From: an uncultured Erysipelotrichaceae bacterium
GTDB taxonomy: Bacteria; Bacillota_I; Bacilli_A; Erysipelotrichales; Coprobacillaceae
Length of the DNA stretch: 10,928 nt
Assembly: GCA_900544435.1 (NCBI GenBank)
Contig: UQVG01000045.1
Span: 1 to 10,928, forward strand
Direction of reading: 5' to 3'
The translations under genes and the position numbers were made by a program. A model generated the notes under the pieces. That model saw only the letters and a program-made list of their open reading frames with translations, did not search any database and was not told the DNA's origin. Positions 5,570-10,928 of this stretch are shown here, piece after piece (within the stretch, counting starts at the first letter, position 1; the number at the start of each line of letters is the position of its first letter).

Positions 5570-6235
5570 ATGAAGATTTATTTTGATTTAGATGATACAC
5601 TTTATCGTTTGTATGATCCTTTTTATAAAGCTTATCAAGAAGTATTTTTAAAGGAGATAGATATCTATCAATTATGGAAAAAAAGTAGAATTTATAACAA
5701 TGAAATTTATCCCCAATATTTGAACAAACAAATTACTAAAGATGAACTAGCAATTTATAGATTAAAGGAAGCTTTTAAAGATTTTAATATAGATATTTCT
5801 AATCAACAAGCTTTAAAGTTTCAAAAAGTTTATGAATACCAACAAGCACATATTTCATTATCTTCTACAATGAAAGAAGTATTTACTTACTTAAAAGAAA
5901 AAAATATAACTTATGGCATTCTTACAAATGGGAAGGAACAAGCACAAATAAGTAAAATCAAATCTTTATTTGAAATCATAGATTTTCCTGTTATTGTTTC
6001 TGATAAAGTAGGTTATCAAAAACCACAAAAAGAAATTTTTGATTTAATTAAAGATGAAGAAACTTATTATGTAGGTGATGGTTATGAAATAGATATGATA
6101 GGAGCATCTCAAGCAGGAATTAAGACAATTTGGTATAATCATCAACATTTAAAGAAAGATGTTTCTTTTATAGATTATGTAGTTTATAGTGATGAAGAAT
6201 TATTAAGTGTTATAAAGAAGCTTAATAATGATTGA
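5570..6235 (+). CDS. HAD-superfamily hydrolase, subfamily IA
   Basis: This 221-residue soluble phosphatase-type enzyme shows all four HAD motifs. Motif I is YFDLDDTLY with nucleophile Asp6 and acid/base Asp8. Motif II is GILTNG with Thr119. Motif III is Lys151 in GYQKPQKEIF. Motif IV is YVGDGYEIDMIGA with Asp170 and Asp175. A helical C1-type cap lies between motif I and motif II (about 15-95), as in the YjjG-like/pyrimidine 5'-nucleotidase and phosphoglycolate phosphatase groups. The GDGYEIDMIGASQAGIKTIW region favours the YjjG-like group, so a house-cleaning nucleotidase role is a reasonable but unproven guess. GGAGG lies 4 bases before the ATG. The leader carries a terminator hairpin. Sixteen bases after its stop the insertion sequence begins. 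Confidence 0.9.
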   Translation: MKIYFDLDDTLYRLYDPFYKAYQEVFLKEIDIYQLWKKSRIYNNEIYPQYLNKQITKDELAIYRLKEAFKDFNIDISNQQALKFQKVYEYQQAHISLSSTMKEVFTYLKEKNITYGILTNGKEQAQISKIKSLFEIIDFPVIVSDKVGYQKPQKEIFDLIKDEETYYVGDGYEIDMIGASQAGIKTIWYNHQHLKKDVSFIDYVVYSDEELLSVIKKLNND

Positions 6236-6251
6236 CATTGTATACAATCCC

Positions 6252-6265
6252 GTCTTTGACAGTTA
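6252..6265 (+). repeat. Left terminal inverted repeat of the IS
   Basis: GTCTTTGACAGTTA matches the complement of 8327-8340 at 13 of 14 positions (C/T difference at the third base). It lies 85 bases beyond the transposase stop. Confidence 0.8.
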
Positions 6266-6272
6266 AATAGGA

Positions 6273-6317
6273 AAAAAGAGTGGAACCCATTGGTATCAGT
6301 GGATTTTCACTCTTTTT
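6273..6317. terminator. Bidirectional terminator inside the left end of the IS
   Basis: AAAAAGAGTG (6273-6282) pairs with CACTCTTTTT (6308-6317), enclosing a second stem CCATTG/CAGTGG with a GTAT loop. U-runs follow in both directions (TTTTTTCC leftward, TTTTTAAAA rightward). Leftward it ends the transposase transcript 19 bases past the stop; rightward it would block readthrough from the HAD gene into the element in antisense. Confidence 0.75.
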
Positions 6318-6331
6318 AAAATGTTGTATGG
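6314..6331 (+). repeat. Subterminal inverted repeat, left copy
   Basis: TTTTAAAATGTTGTATGG is nearly the reverse complement of 8226-8242 (TTTTAAATGTTGTATGG, one base shorter in the A-run). It lies just beyond the transposase stop. Confidence 0.65.
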
Positions 6332-6336
6332 AATAT

Positions 6337-8184
6337 CTAATTTGATATTTTTTTGATTTTTTTATTTAGTTCTTTGGGCTGATAATATTCCTTGTCCAAT
6401 TCTAATCCAAATGTTTCATTCAAAGCATCACATAGTGTACTTCCTGTATAAGTTGCCTGATAGTACAGATCATGATTATTGACCACATTCATATTTTTTA
6501 AGTTTTCAATGATTTCTCCGGTAGTAAAATGTCTGCCTTTTTGATTTAATTTTACTTCCATTATCCTTTGAATGAGCAATGCCGTATAACATGTCATAAA
6601 ATGTGCTATGATACGATCATTTTTTCGATGATTTATAGGTCTTGCTTTGAAATTTGTTTTTAAAACTCTAAAACAATCTTCTATCCTATATCTCTGCGAA
6701 TTGATCTCAATTATTTTTTTTGCTTCGTTTTCTGCATCCAGATTTGTAGCGATGGCATAGAAACCATCATACATCTCTTCTTTTTTTATCATCTCTTCAT
6801 CAATATAATATTTATTCTTTTCATTTTTTACTTTTTTAATGAATCTTTTTGGATCGTTTTGATTCTTTTTTAAATCTTCGACCTTATTATTTTTTATAAG
6901 TCTTTGAGCACGTTCTATTTGACTGTTGCGAATATGCCTTTGATATTCCATCGCTTTTCTGGAAAAAGTAATGATGACATATTGTTTCAGTTCACCTTTG
7001 ACTTTTTTTGTTCCTGTTTTTCCTGTAGAAGTCACATATTCTTCTGTAAGTCCTAAATCAACAGCCTTATCTGCACTGATCACTTTATACAGGATATCAT
7101 TGTATAGATGGAGATTGTCTTCATCATTTTTATCAAATTCGTGCATTTCCTTTAGTGTCATAGGCAAGTCGTTGGATAAAAGCTTATAGTCACAATCATT
7201 AAATACTGCTTCCTGTAAAGGTTTCGACAGTTTCTTTATGGACTGTGTGACTATAAAGGCTCTGCTTCCAAAAGAATTGAACTTTCTAATATCATAGGAA
7301 CCAAGTCCTGCATCAGCGCAATAGATAAGTTTTTTATCTTTGAAAGATCTTATCATTTTCTCTTCGGTTGAAGTGGCACACAACTGTTCGTTTTGATTTC
7401 CTGGATTGATACACATTGATAAAGGAATTCCCTGTGCATCAATGAACAGTCCCATTTGAACGATTGGAGTTGGCTGATGCTGTTTGGAAATCCCGTACTT
7501 TCTCAACATGTAAAAGATTTCACCAGTAACTTCATCGATATAATCCTCATCTGCAGTTTCAATTTCAAAATAATAGTTTGTACAGTCAAAATAACATACA
7601 GATGTATCTCTTGGAATGATGTTATTGCTTGCCTCATACAAATGGGAAATGTATTCATCAAAGTGTTTGGCCAAAAGCGATAGGAATCTAAGAGAAGATT
7701 CATAGAGATAGTGCGGCTGTTCATAATATATATGAAGATGATCATAGATTCCCAGTTTCGAACGAGGATCAAGTATTCGAGAGATGGTAAGAAATCTGTT
7801 TATGAGATCAGCATCATAATCGACCCTGGTTTGCGAAACAATATTGTTCAGAAAATCTTTGATCTTCAAATCATGATAGATAGACTGGATAAAGAAATAG
7901 CCAATATTGATATTTTTTGAATGGGCAACAGTATCCATTGAAGAAGGAAGCTTTTTAGAAAAATCGATATTGACATCTATAGAAATTTTATTGGCTTTAT
8001 ATTCTTCATTGAATTTAGCGACTTCCTGTTTTGCATATTCAAGAGGATCGTCAGTAATTTTAAGAAGGTCATTGTGTTTTCCAATAGTTTTAATGTTGCG
8101 GGTAGTCGTTTTCTTGCCGTTTCTGATACCCTGTTGAATAAAATAAGTTGGATTTTTAGAACGTCTGTCATAGTAAAGCTTCAT
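6337..8184 (-). CDS. IS1634-type DDE transposase
   Basis: This protein of about 615 residues catalyses cut-and-paste movement of the element. The RNase H-like triad is visible, counted from the start used here: Asp200 in CYFDCTNYYFE, Asp291 in IYCADAGLGSY, and Glu502 in RYRIEDCFRVLK, the Y-R-E-K signature of the IS4-like group. The length and the opening KLYYDRRSKNPTYFIQ agree with IS1634 members. A basic, helical insertion (about 395-470, rich in KK and RR) precedes the Glu. I chose the ATG at 8184 because AGGAG is 9 bases upstream; an in-frame ATG at 8193 overlaps that site. There are no frameshifts or stops, and both element ends are present, so it may still be active. Several short open frames in this span, on both strands, are shadows of this gene. 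Confidence 0.92.
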   Translation of the reverse strand: MKLYYDRRSKNPTYFIQQGIRNGKKTTTRNIKTIGKHNDLLKITDDPLEYAKQEVAKFNEEYKANKISIDVNIDFSKKLPSSMDTVAHSKNINIGYFFIQSIYHDLKIKDFLNNIVSQTRVDYDADLINRFLTISRILDPRSKLGIYDHLHIYYEQPHYLYESSLRFLSLLAKHFDEYISHLYEASNNIIPRDTSVCYFDCTNYYFEIETADEDYIDEVTGEIFYMLRKYGISKQHQPTPIVQMGLFIDAQGIPLSMCINPGNQNEQLCATSTEEKMIRSFKDKKLIYCADAGLGSYDIRKFNSFGSRAFIVTQSIKKLSKPLQEAVFNDCDYKLLSNDLPMTLKEMHEFDKNDEDNLHLYNDILYKVISADKAVDLGLTEEYVTSTGKTGTKKVKGELKQYVIITFSRKAMEYQRHIRNSQIERAQRLIKNNKVEDLKKNQNDPKRFIKKVKNEKNKYYIDEEMIKKEEMYDGFYAIATNLDAENEAKKIIEINSQRYRIEDCFRVLKTNFKARPINHRKNDRIIAHFMTCYTALLIQRIMEVKLNQKGRHFTTGEIIENLKNMNVVNNHDLYYQATYTGSTLCDALNETFGLELDKEYYQPKELNKKIKKISN

Positions 8185-8204
8185 GAAAATCATCTCCTAG
8201 AGAC

Positions 8205-8233
8205 ATTATACCACCATATACAACACCATACAA
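8205..8233 (-). promoter_or_regulatory. Transposase promoter, extended -10
   Basis: On the minus strand TGGTATAAT (TATAAT at 8210-8205) is a perfect extended -10, with TTGTAT (8233-8228) 17 bp upstream. Transcription would begin near 8198, giving a leader of only about a dozen bases. The -35 lies inside the subterminal inverted repeat (8226-8242), so transposase binding there could repress its own gene; that link is inference. Confidence 0.65.
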
Positions 8234-8242
8234 CATTTAAAA
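8226..8242 (-). repeat. Subterminal inverted repeat, right copy
   Basis: CCATACAACATTTAAAA on the + strand is the inverted counterpart of 6314-6331. A related partial copy, CCATATACAACA, sits immediately before it (about 8214-8225), so the right end carries the motif twice. Confidence 0.6.
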
Positions 8243-8250
8243 TGATAAAA

Positions 8251-8260
8251 TTTGACAGTA
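8251..8260 (+). repeat. Extra internal copy of the IS terminal-repeat motif
   Basis: TTTGACAGTA repeats the core of the terminal repeat in the same orientation as the left end, 90 bases inside the right end. With the true right repeat it brackets a 90-bp AT-rich segment (8251-8340) that also holds a CTCAAA/TTTGAG pairing (8267-8272, 8294-8299). Confidence 0.5.
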
Positions 8261-8326
8261 AAAAAACTCAAAAAACCTATATGGAATAAGCGCTTTGAGC
8301 ATATCTATATTCGTATGGAAGTTACA

Positions 8327-8340
8327 TAACTGTCAAAAAC
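8327..8340 (-). repeat. Right terminal inverted repeat of the IS
   Basis: TAACTGTCAAAAAC on the + strand is the inverted partner of 6252-6265. Helicase homology starts within three bases of its outer end. Confidence 0.8.
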
Positions 8341-8342
8341 CC

Positions 8343-8555
8343 GGATCAATGGATAAGGCAAAGAAAAAAGATATCATTAATTTTTTAGTTTCAAAAGCAC
8401 ATATTAAGGAAAATGATATTCAAGGAATTGATATTAAAAGAAAATTTACGTTTGTTAATATTAATGACAAAGCTGTAAAGAAAGTTTTAAAGAATTGTCA
8501 AAAAGAAAAATTAAATGGTCGTAAAGTAGAAATAGAACAAGCAAACAGCAGATAA
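8343..8555 (+). pseudogene. 3' remnant of a DEAD-box RNA helicase (DbpA-type RNA-binding domain only)
   Basis: About 70 codons in frame to a TAA stop encode GSMDKAKKKDIINFLVSKAH followed by an IQGIDIKRKFTFVNI segment and LNGRKVEIEQANSR. This is the pattern of the C-terminal RNA-binding domain (DbpA/RRM-like) of DEAD-box helicases: an N-terminal basic G...KKKDI, a middle 'dI..IdI...fsfV.V' strand and a terminal 'G+kv.ie.A'. The helicase core (motif Q, Walker A, DEAD, SAT, HRIGR), normally some 370-400 residues before this, is absent both here and to the left of the IS. Reading upstream enters the element's right repeat. The only possible starts are an ATG at 8349 or a TTG at 8295 inside the IS, neither with a good ribosome binding site. 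I read it as a truncated gene; rescue as a small RNA-binding protein is possible but unsupported. Confidence 0.75.
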
Positions 8556-8578
8556 GCTGTCCTTGTTCTATTTTTTTT
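8533..8578 (+). terminator. Strong intrinsic terminator after the helicase remnant
   Basis: TAGAACAAG (8533-8541) pairs with CTTGTTCTA (8562-8570), with an inner stem ACAGC/GCTGT (8545-8549, 8556-8560), followed by eight T residues. It overlaps the remnant's stop codon. A well-formed terminator kept here supports the idea that a full gene once ended at this place. Confidence 0.85.
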
Positions 8579-8621
8579 AAAAAAATATTTGGTGATAAAA
8601 TCGAATAAATTAGCGAAATTT

Positions 8622-8636
8622 ATGAAAGCGGTAACA
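8622..8636 (+). promoter_or_regulatory. Predicted cre site (CcpA operator) upstream of ppdK
   Basis: ATGAAAGCGGTAACA matches every fixed position of the Gram-positive consensus WTGNAANCGNWNNCW. It ends 8 bases before the -35 box, centred about 50 bases upstream of the likely start. Sites upstream of the -35 are more often linked with activation by CcpA than with repression, but the sign here is not certain. Confidence 0.65.
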
Positions 8637-8644
8637 ATTTACAC

Positions 8645-8673
8645 TTGAATGTAAGGGCTATCATGTGTATAAT
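8645..8673 (+). promoter_or_regulatory. ppdK promoter
   Basis: TTGAAT (8645-8650) and a perfect TATAAT (8668-8673) are separated by exactly 17 bp. Transcription would start near 8680, leaving a leader of about 28 bases that holds AGGAGG (8692-8697). No riboswitch would fit in that leader. Confidence 0.85.
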
Positions 8674-8707
8674 TATATTAGTTGATTAATTAGGAGGATT
8701 GATTGAA

Positions 8708-10928
8708 ATGAAACAATATGTTTACTCATTCAAAGAAGGAAATAAAGATATGAGAGTCATCCTTGGAGGTAAAGGTGCAAACTTAGCTGAAATGACAAGC
8801 ATTGGTTTACCTGTTCCACAAGGATTTACTGTATCAACAGAAGCTTGTACTGCTTATTATGAAGATGGAAAACAAATTTCACCTGAAATTTGTGCGCAAA
8901 TTGATAATAAATTAGCTGAATTAGAAGCTGAAACTGGAAAAAAATTAGGAGATCCAACAAATCCATTATTAGTATCTGTTCGTTCTGGAGCAAGAGAATC
9001 TATGCCAGGTATGATGGATACAGTATTAAACTTAGGTTTAAATGATGAAGTAGCTACTGGATTTACTAAAATTACAAATAATGAAAGATTTGTATATGAT
9101 AGTTATAGAAGATTTATTCAAATGTTTGCTGATGTTGTTATGGGATTCCCAAAAAGCTCATTTGAAAGAAAATTCGACGATATTAAAGAAGAAAAAGGAG
9201 TTGAATTTGATACAGATTTAACTGCTGATGATTTAAAAGAAGTTGTTGCTATTTATAAAGAAGAATACAAAAAACATGCAGGAGTTGAATTCCCACAAGA
9301 TCCAAAAGTTCAATTAATGGAAGCTATTAAAGCTGTTTTCCGTTCATGGAACAATGATCGTGCAATCACTTATAGACGTTTAAATGATATTCCTGGTTCA
9401 TGGGGAACTGCAGTAAACGTTCAACAAATGGTTTATGGTAATACAGGGGATACTTCTGGTACAGGTGTTGCTTTCACTCGTAACCCTGCAACTGGTGAAA
9501 AGAAATTATTTGGTGAATACTTAATGAACGCACAAGGTGAAGACGTTGTTGCTGGTATTCGTACACCTCAACCAATTGCTACATTAAATGATGTAATGCC
9601 AGAATGTTATGAACAATTCTGTAAAGTATGTGACATTCTTGAAGAACATTATAGAGATATGCAAGATATGGAATTTACAATTGAAAATGGTAAATTATTC
9701 ATGTTACAAACTCGTAATGGTAAAAGAACTGCACAAGCTGCTTTAAAAATTGCAGTTGATTTAGTAAATGAAGGAATGATTACTAAAGAACAAGCTTTAT
9801 TAAAAGTAGAACCAAGACAATTAGATCAATTATTACATCCAAACTTTGAAGAAACTTCATTAAAATGTGCTCAAGTTGTAGCTACAGGATTAGCTGCTTC
9901 TCCAGGTGCTGCTACAGGACGTATTTACTTCACTGCAGAAGATGTAATTGAAGCTCATAAAAATGGTGTACAAGATATCTTATTAGTTCGTCTTGAAACT
10001 TCACCAGAAGATATCGAAGGTATGAATATCGCTCATGGTATCTTAACTATCCGTGGTGGTATGACATCACATGCTGCTGTAGTTGCTCGTGGTATGGGTA
10101 CTTGCTGTGTATGTGGATGCGGAAGCTTAAGAGTTGATGAAGAAGCTAAAGTATTAATGACACCAGATGGTAAAAAATATCATGAAGGTGACTATATGTC
10201 ATTAGATGGAAGTACAGGTAATGTTTACGGTGAAAGAATTAAAACTGTAGAACCTGAAATCAGTGGTGACTTTGAAACATTCATGTCATGGGCTGATGAT
10301 GTACGTACATTAAAAGTTAGAACAAATGCTGATACTCCAAGAGATGCTTTACAAGCTCGTAAATTTGGAGCAGAAGGTATTGGTTTATGTAGAACAGAAC
10401 ATATGTTCTTCGAAGAAGAAAGAATTTTCAACTTTAGACGTATGATTACTGCTGAAACAGTAGAAGCAAGAAAAGAAGCTCTAGAAAAAATCTTACCATA
10501 TCAAAGATCTGACTTTAAAGAATTATTTAAAGCAATGGAAATTTATCCAGTAACAATTCGTTTCTTGGATCCACCTTTACATGAATTCTTACCACATACA
10601 GATGAAGAAATTAGACCTTTAGCTGAAAGTTTAGGTATGACATTTGATGCGTTAAAAGCACGTGTTGAATCATTAAAAGAATTCAACCCAATGATGGGTC
10701 ATCGTGGATGCCGTTTAGCAGTTACTTATCCAGAAATTGCTGAAATGCAAACAAGAGCAGTTATTGAAGCTGCAATTGCTGTTAATAAAGAAGGACAAAA
10801 TGTTGTTCCTGAAATTATGATTCCATTAGTTGGAGATATTAAAGAATTAAAATATGTAAAAGATGTTGTATGTAAAACTGCTGATGCTATTATCGAAGAA
10901 GCAGGTGTTGAATTACCATATAAAGTTG
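8708..10928 (+). CDS. ppdK: Pyruvate, phosphate dikinase (PPDK), 3' end cut by the window edge
   Basis: PPDK interconverts pyruvate, ATP and phosphate with PEP, AMP and pyrophosphate through a phosphohistidine; in anaerobic Firmicutes it can serve glycolysis or gluconeogenesis. The first 740 codons of about 875 are present. Visible are the ATP-grasp part (Lys22 in GGKGANLAEM, Arg92 in SVRSGARESMPGMMDT, then LQTRNGKR near 336), the swivelling domain with catalytic His455 and regulatory-type Thr453 in GGMTSHAAVVARGMG, and the start of the PEP/pyruvate barrel with Arg562 in GLCRTEHMF and Arg618 in IRFLDPPLHEF. His455 falls at the same number as in the Clostridium symbiosum enzyme. The C-terminal barrel end, including the active-site Cys, lies outside the window. 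The start is fixed by AGGAGG 10 bases before the ATG. Confidence 0.97.
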   Translation, partial: MKQYVYSFKEGNKDMRVILGGKGANLAEMTSIGLPVPQGFTVSTEACTAYYEDGKQISPEICAQIDNKLAELEAETGKKLGDPTNPLLVSVRSGARESMPGMMDTVLNLGLNDEVATGFTKITNNERFVYDSYRRFIQMFADVVMGFPKSSFERKFDDIKEEKGVEFDTDLTADDLKEVVAIYKEEYKKHAGVEFPQDPKVQLMEAIKAVFRSWNNDRAITYRRLNDIPGSWGTAVNVQQMVYGNTGDTSGTGVAFTRNPATGEKKLFGEYLMNAQGEDVVAGIRTPQPIATLNDVMPECYEQFCKVCDILEEHYRDMQDMEFTIENGKLFMLQTRNGKRTAQAALKIAVDLVNEGMITKEQALLKVEPRQLDQLLHPNFEETSLKCAQVVATGLAASPGAATGRIYFTAEDVIEAHKNGVQDILLVRLETSPEDIEGMNIAHGILTIRGGMTSHAAVVARGMGTCCVCGCGSLRVDEEAKVLMTPDGKKYHEGDYMSLDGSTGNVYGERIKTVEPEISGDFETFMSWADDVRTLKVRTNADTPRDALQARKFGAEGIGLCRTEHMFFEEERIFNFRRMITAETVEARKEALEKILPYQRSDFKELFKAMEIYPVTIRFLDPPLHEFLPHTDEEIRPLAESLGMTFDALKARVESLKEFNPMMGHRGCRLAVTYPEIAEMQTRAVIEAAIAVNKEGQNVVPEIMIPLVGDIKELKYVKDVVCKTADAIIEEAGVELPYKV

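Larger units (their letters stand above)
6252..8340. mobile_element. Complete IS1634-type insertion sequence (about 2.09 kb)
   Basis: The element is bounded by imperfect terminal inverted repeats: GTCTTTGACAGTTA at 6252-6265 on the left, and at 8327-8340 on the right the complement of GTTTTTGACAGTTA (13 of 14 identical). It contains one full-length leftward DDE transposase gene with its own promoter and terminator. Exact ends could shift by one to three bases because both flanks begin with C residues. No target duplication of five or more bases is visible (left flank ATCCC, right flank CCGGA). IS1634-type elements are known for unusually variable target duplications, but here the flanks belong to unrelated genes, which suggests a deletion or recombination beside the element rather than a simple insertion. 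Codons with third-position G or C look more frequent here than in neighbours, consistent with acquired DNA. Confidence 0.85.

Noticed and set aside
6971..8289. Several short open frames on both strands inside the IS
   Set aside because: They lie antisense to, or in other frames of, the transposase, lack ribosome binding sites and show low-complexity or hydrophobic artefact-like translations.
8295..8342. TTG-initiated extension of the helicase remnant into the IS
   Set aside because: The first 16 codons are IS end sequence, including the inverted repeat, with no ribosome binding site; the reading frame continues by chance across the junction.
6247..8345. Target-site duplication flanking the IS
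   Set aside because: The flanks share only C residues at the junction; no direct repeat of five or more bases could be found.
10225..10431. Leftward 68-residue open frame
   Set aside because: It is antisense within the ppdK barrel-domain coding region with no start signals.
1..10928. CRISPR array, defence genes, toxin-antitoxin pair or prophage module
   Set aside because: No regularly spaced repeats, nuclease or methylase motifs, small toxin-antitoxin gene pairs or phage structural genes were seen; the genes present are metabolic, plus one IS.

Overview
The window looks like chromosomal DNA from an AT-rich, low-GC Firmicute, most likely a gut Erysipelotrichia/Coprobacillaceae-type bacterium. 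This rests on strong A/T preference at third codon positions, AGGAGG-type ribosome binding sites, TTGACA/TATAAT promoters, a CcpA-type cre site and a clostridial-type pyruvate phosphate dikinase. The taxon is inferred from general character, not from a database match.

Layout. Positions 1-3021 are read leftward: a divergent PurF homolog, then its terminator, then a separate promoter driving pyrB-pyrI (aspartate transcarbamoylase, catalytic and regulatory chains, coupled by a TAATG overlap), then a hairpin and a tRNA-Thr(CGU) with its own terminator. From 3107 to 6235 genes read rightward: a histidine phosphatase, a 56-residue 2[4Fe-4S] ferredoxin with a strong promoter and terminator, an unrecognised all-helical 287-residue protein followed after a few bases by a second histidine phosphatase, and a HAD-family hydrolase whose leader ends in an intrinsic-terminator hairpin just before the ribosome binding site.

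Positions 6252-8340 are a complete IS1634-type (IS4-like, DDE) insertion sequence: terminal inverted repeats, a leftward transposase of about 615 residues with its D, D, E residues, its own extended -10 promoter and a terminator. Directly beyond its right end lies only the C-terminal DbpA-type RNA-binding domain of a DEAD-box RNA helicase. The rest of that gene is not on the other side of the element, so the locus looks like an IS insertion followed by an adjacent deletion. After a strong terminator, ppdK (pyruvate phosphate dikinase) begins with a consensus promoter and a perfect cre site upstream, and runs off the right edge.

Functionally the window combines pyrimidine synthesis (pyrBI), a PRPP-dependent PurF-like enzyme whose glutaminase nucleophile is missing, redox carriage (ferredoxin), small phosphatases of unknown substrate and PEP/pyruvate metabolism (ppdK). 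I did not find a defence system, CRISPR array or phage module. The most notable items are the Cys-less PurF homolog, the IS-linked helicase remnant, the terminator-containing leader of the HAD gene, and the cre site at ppdK.
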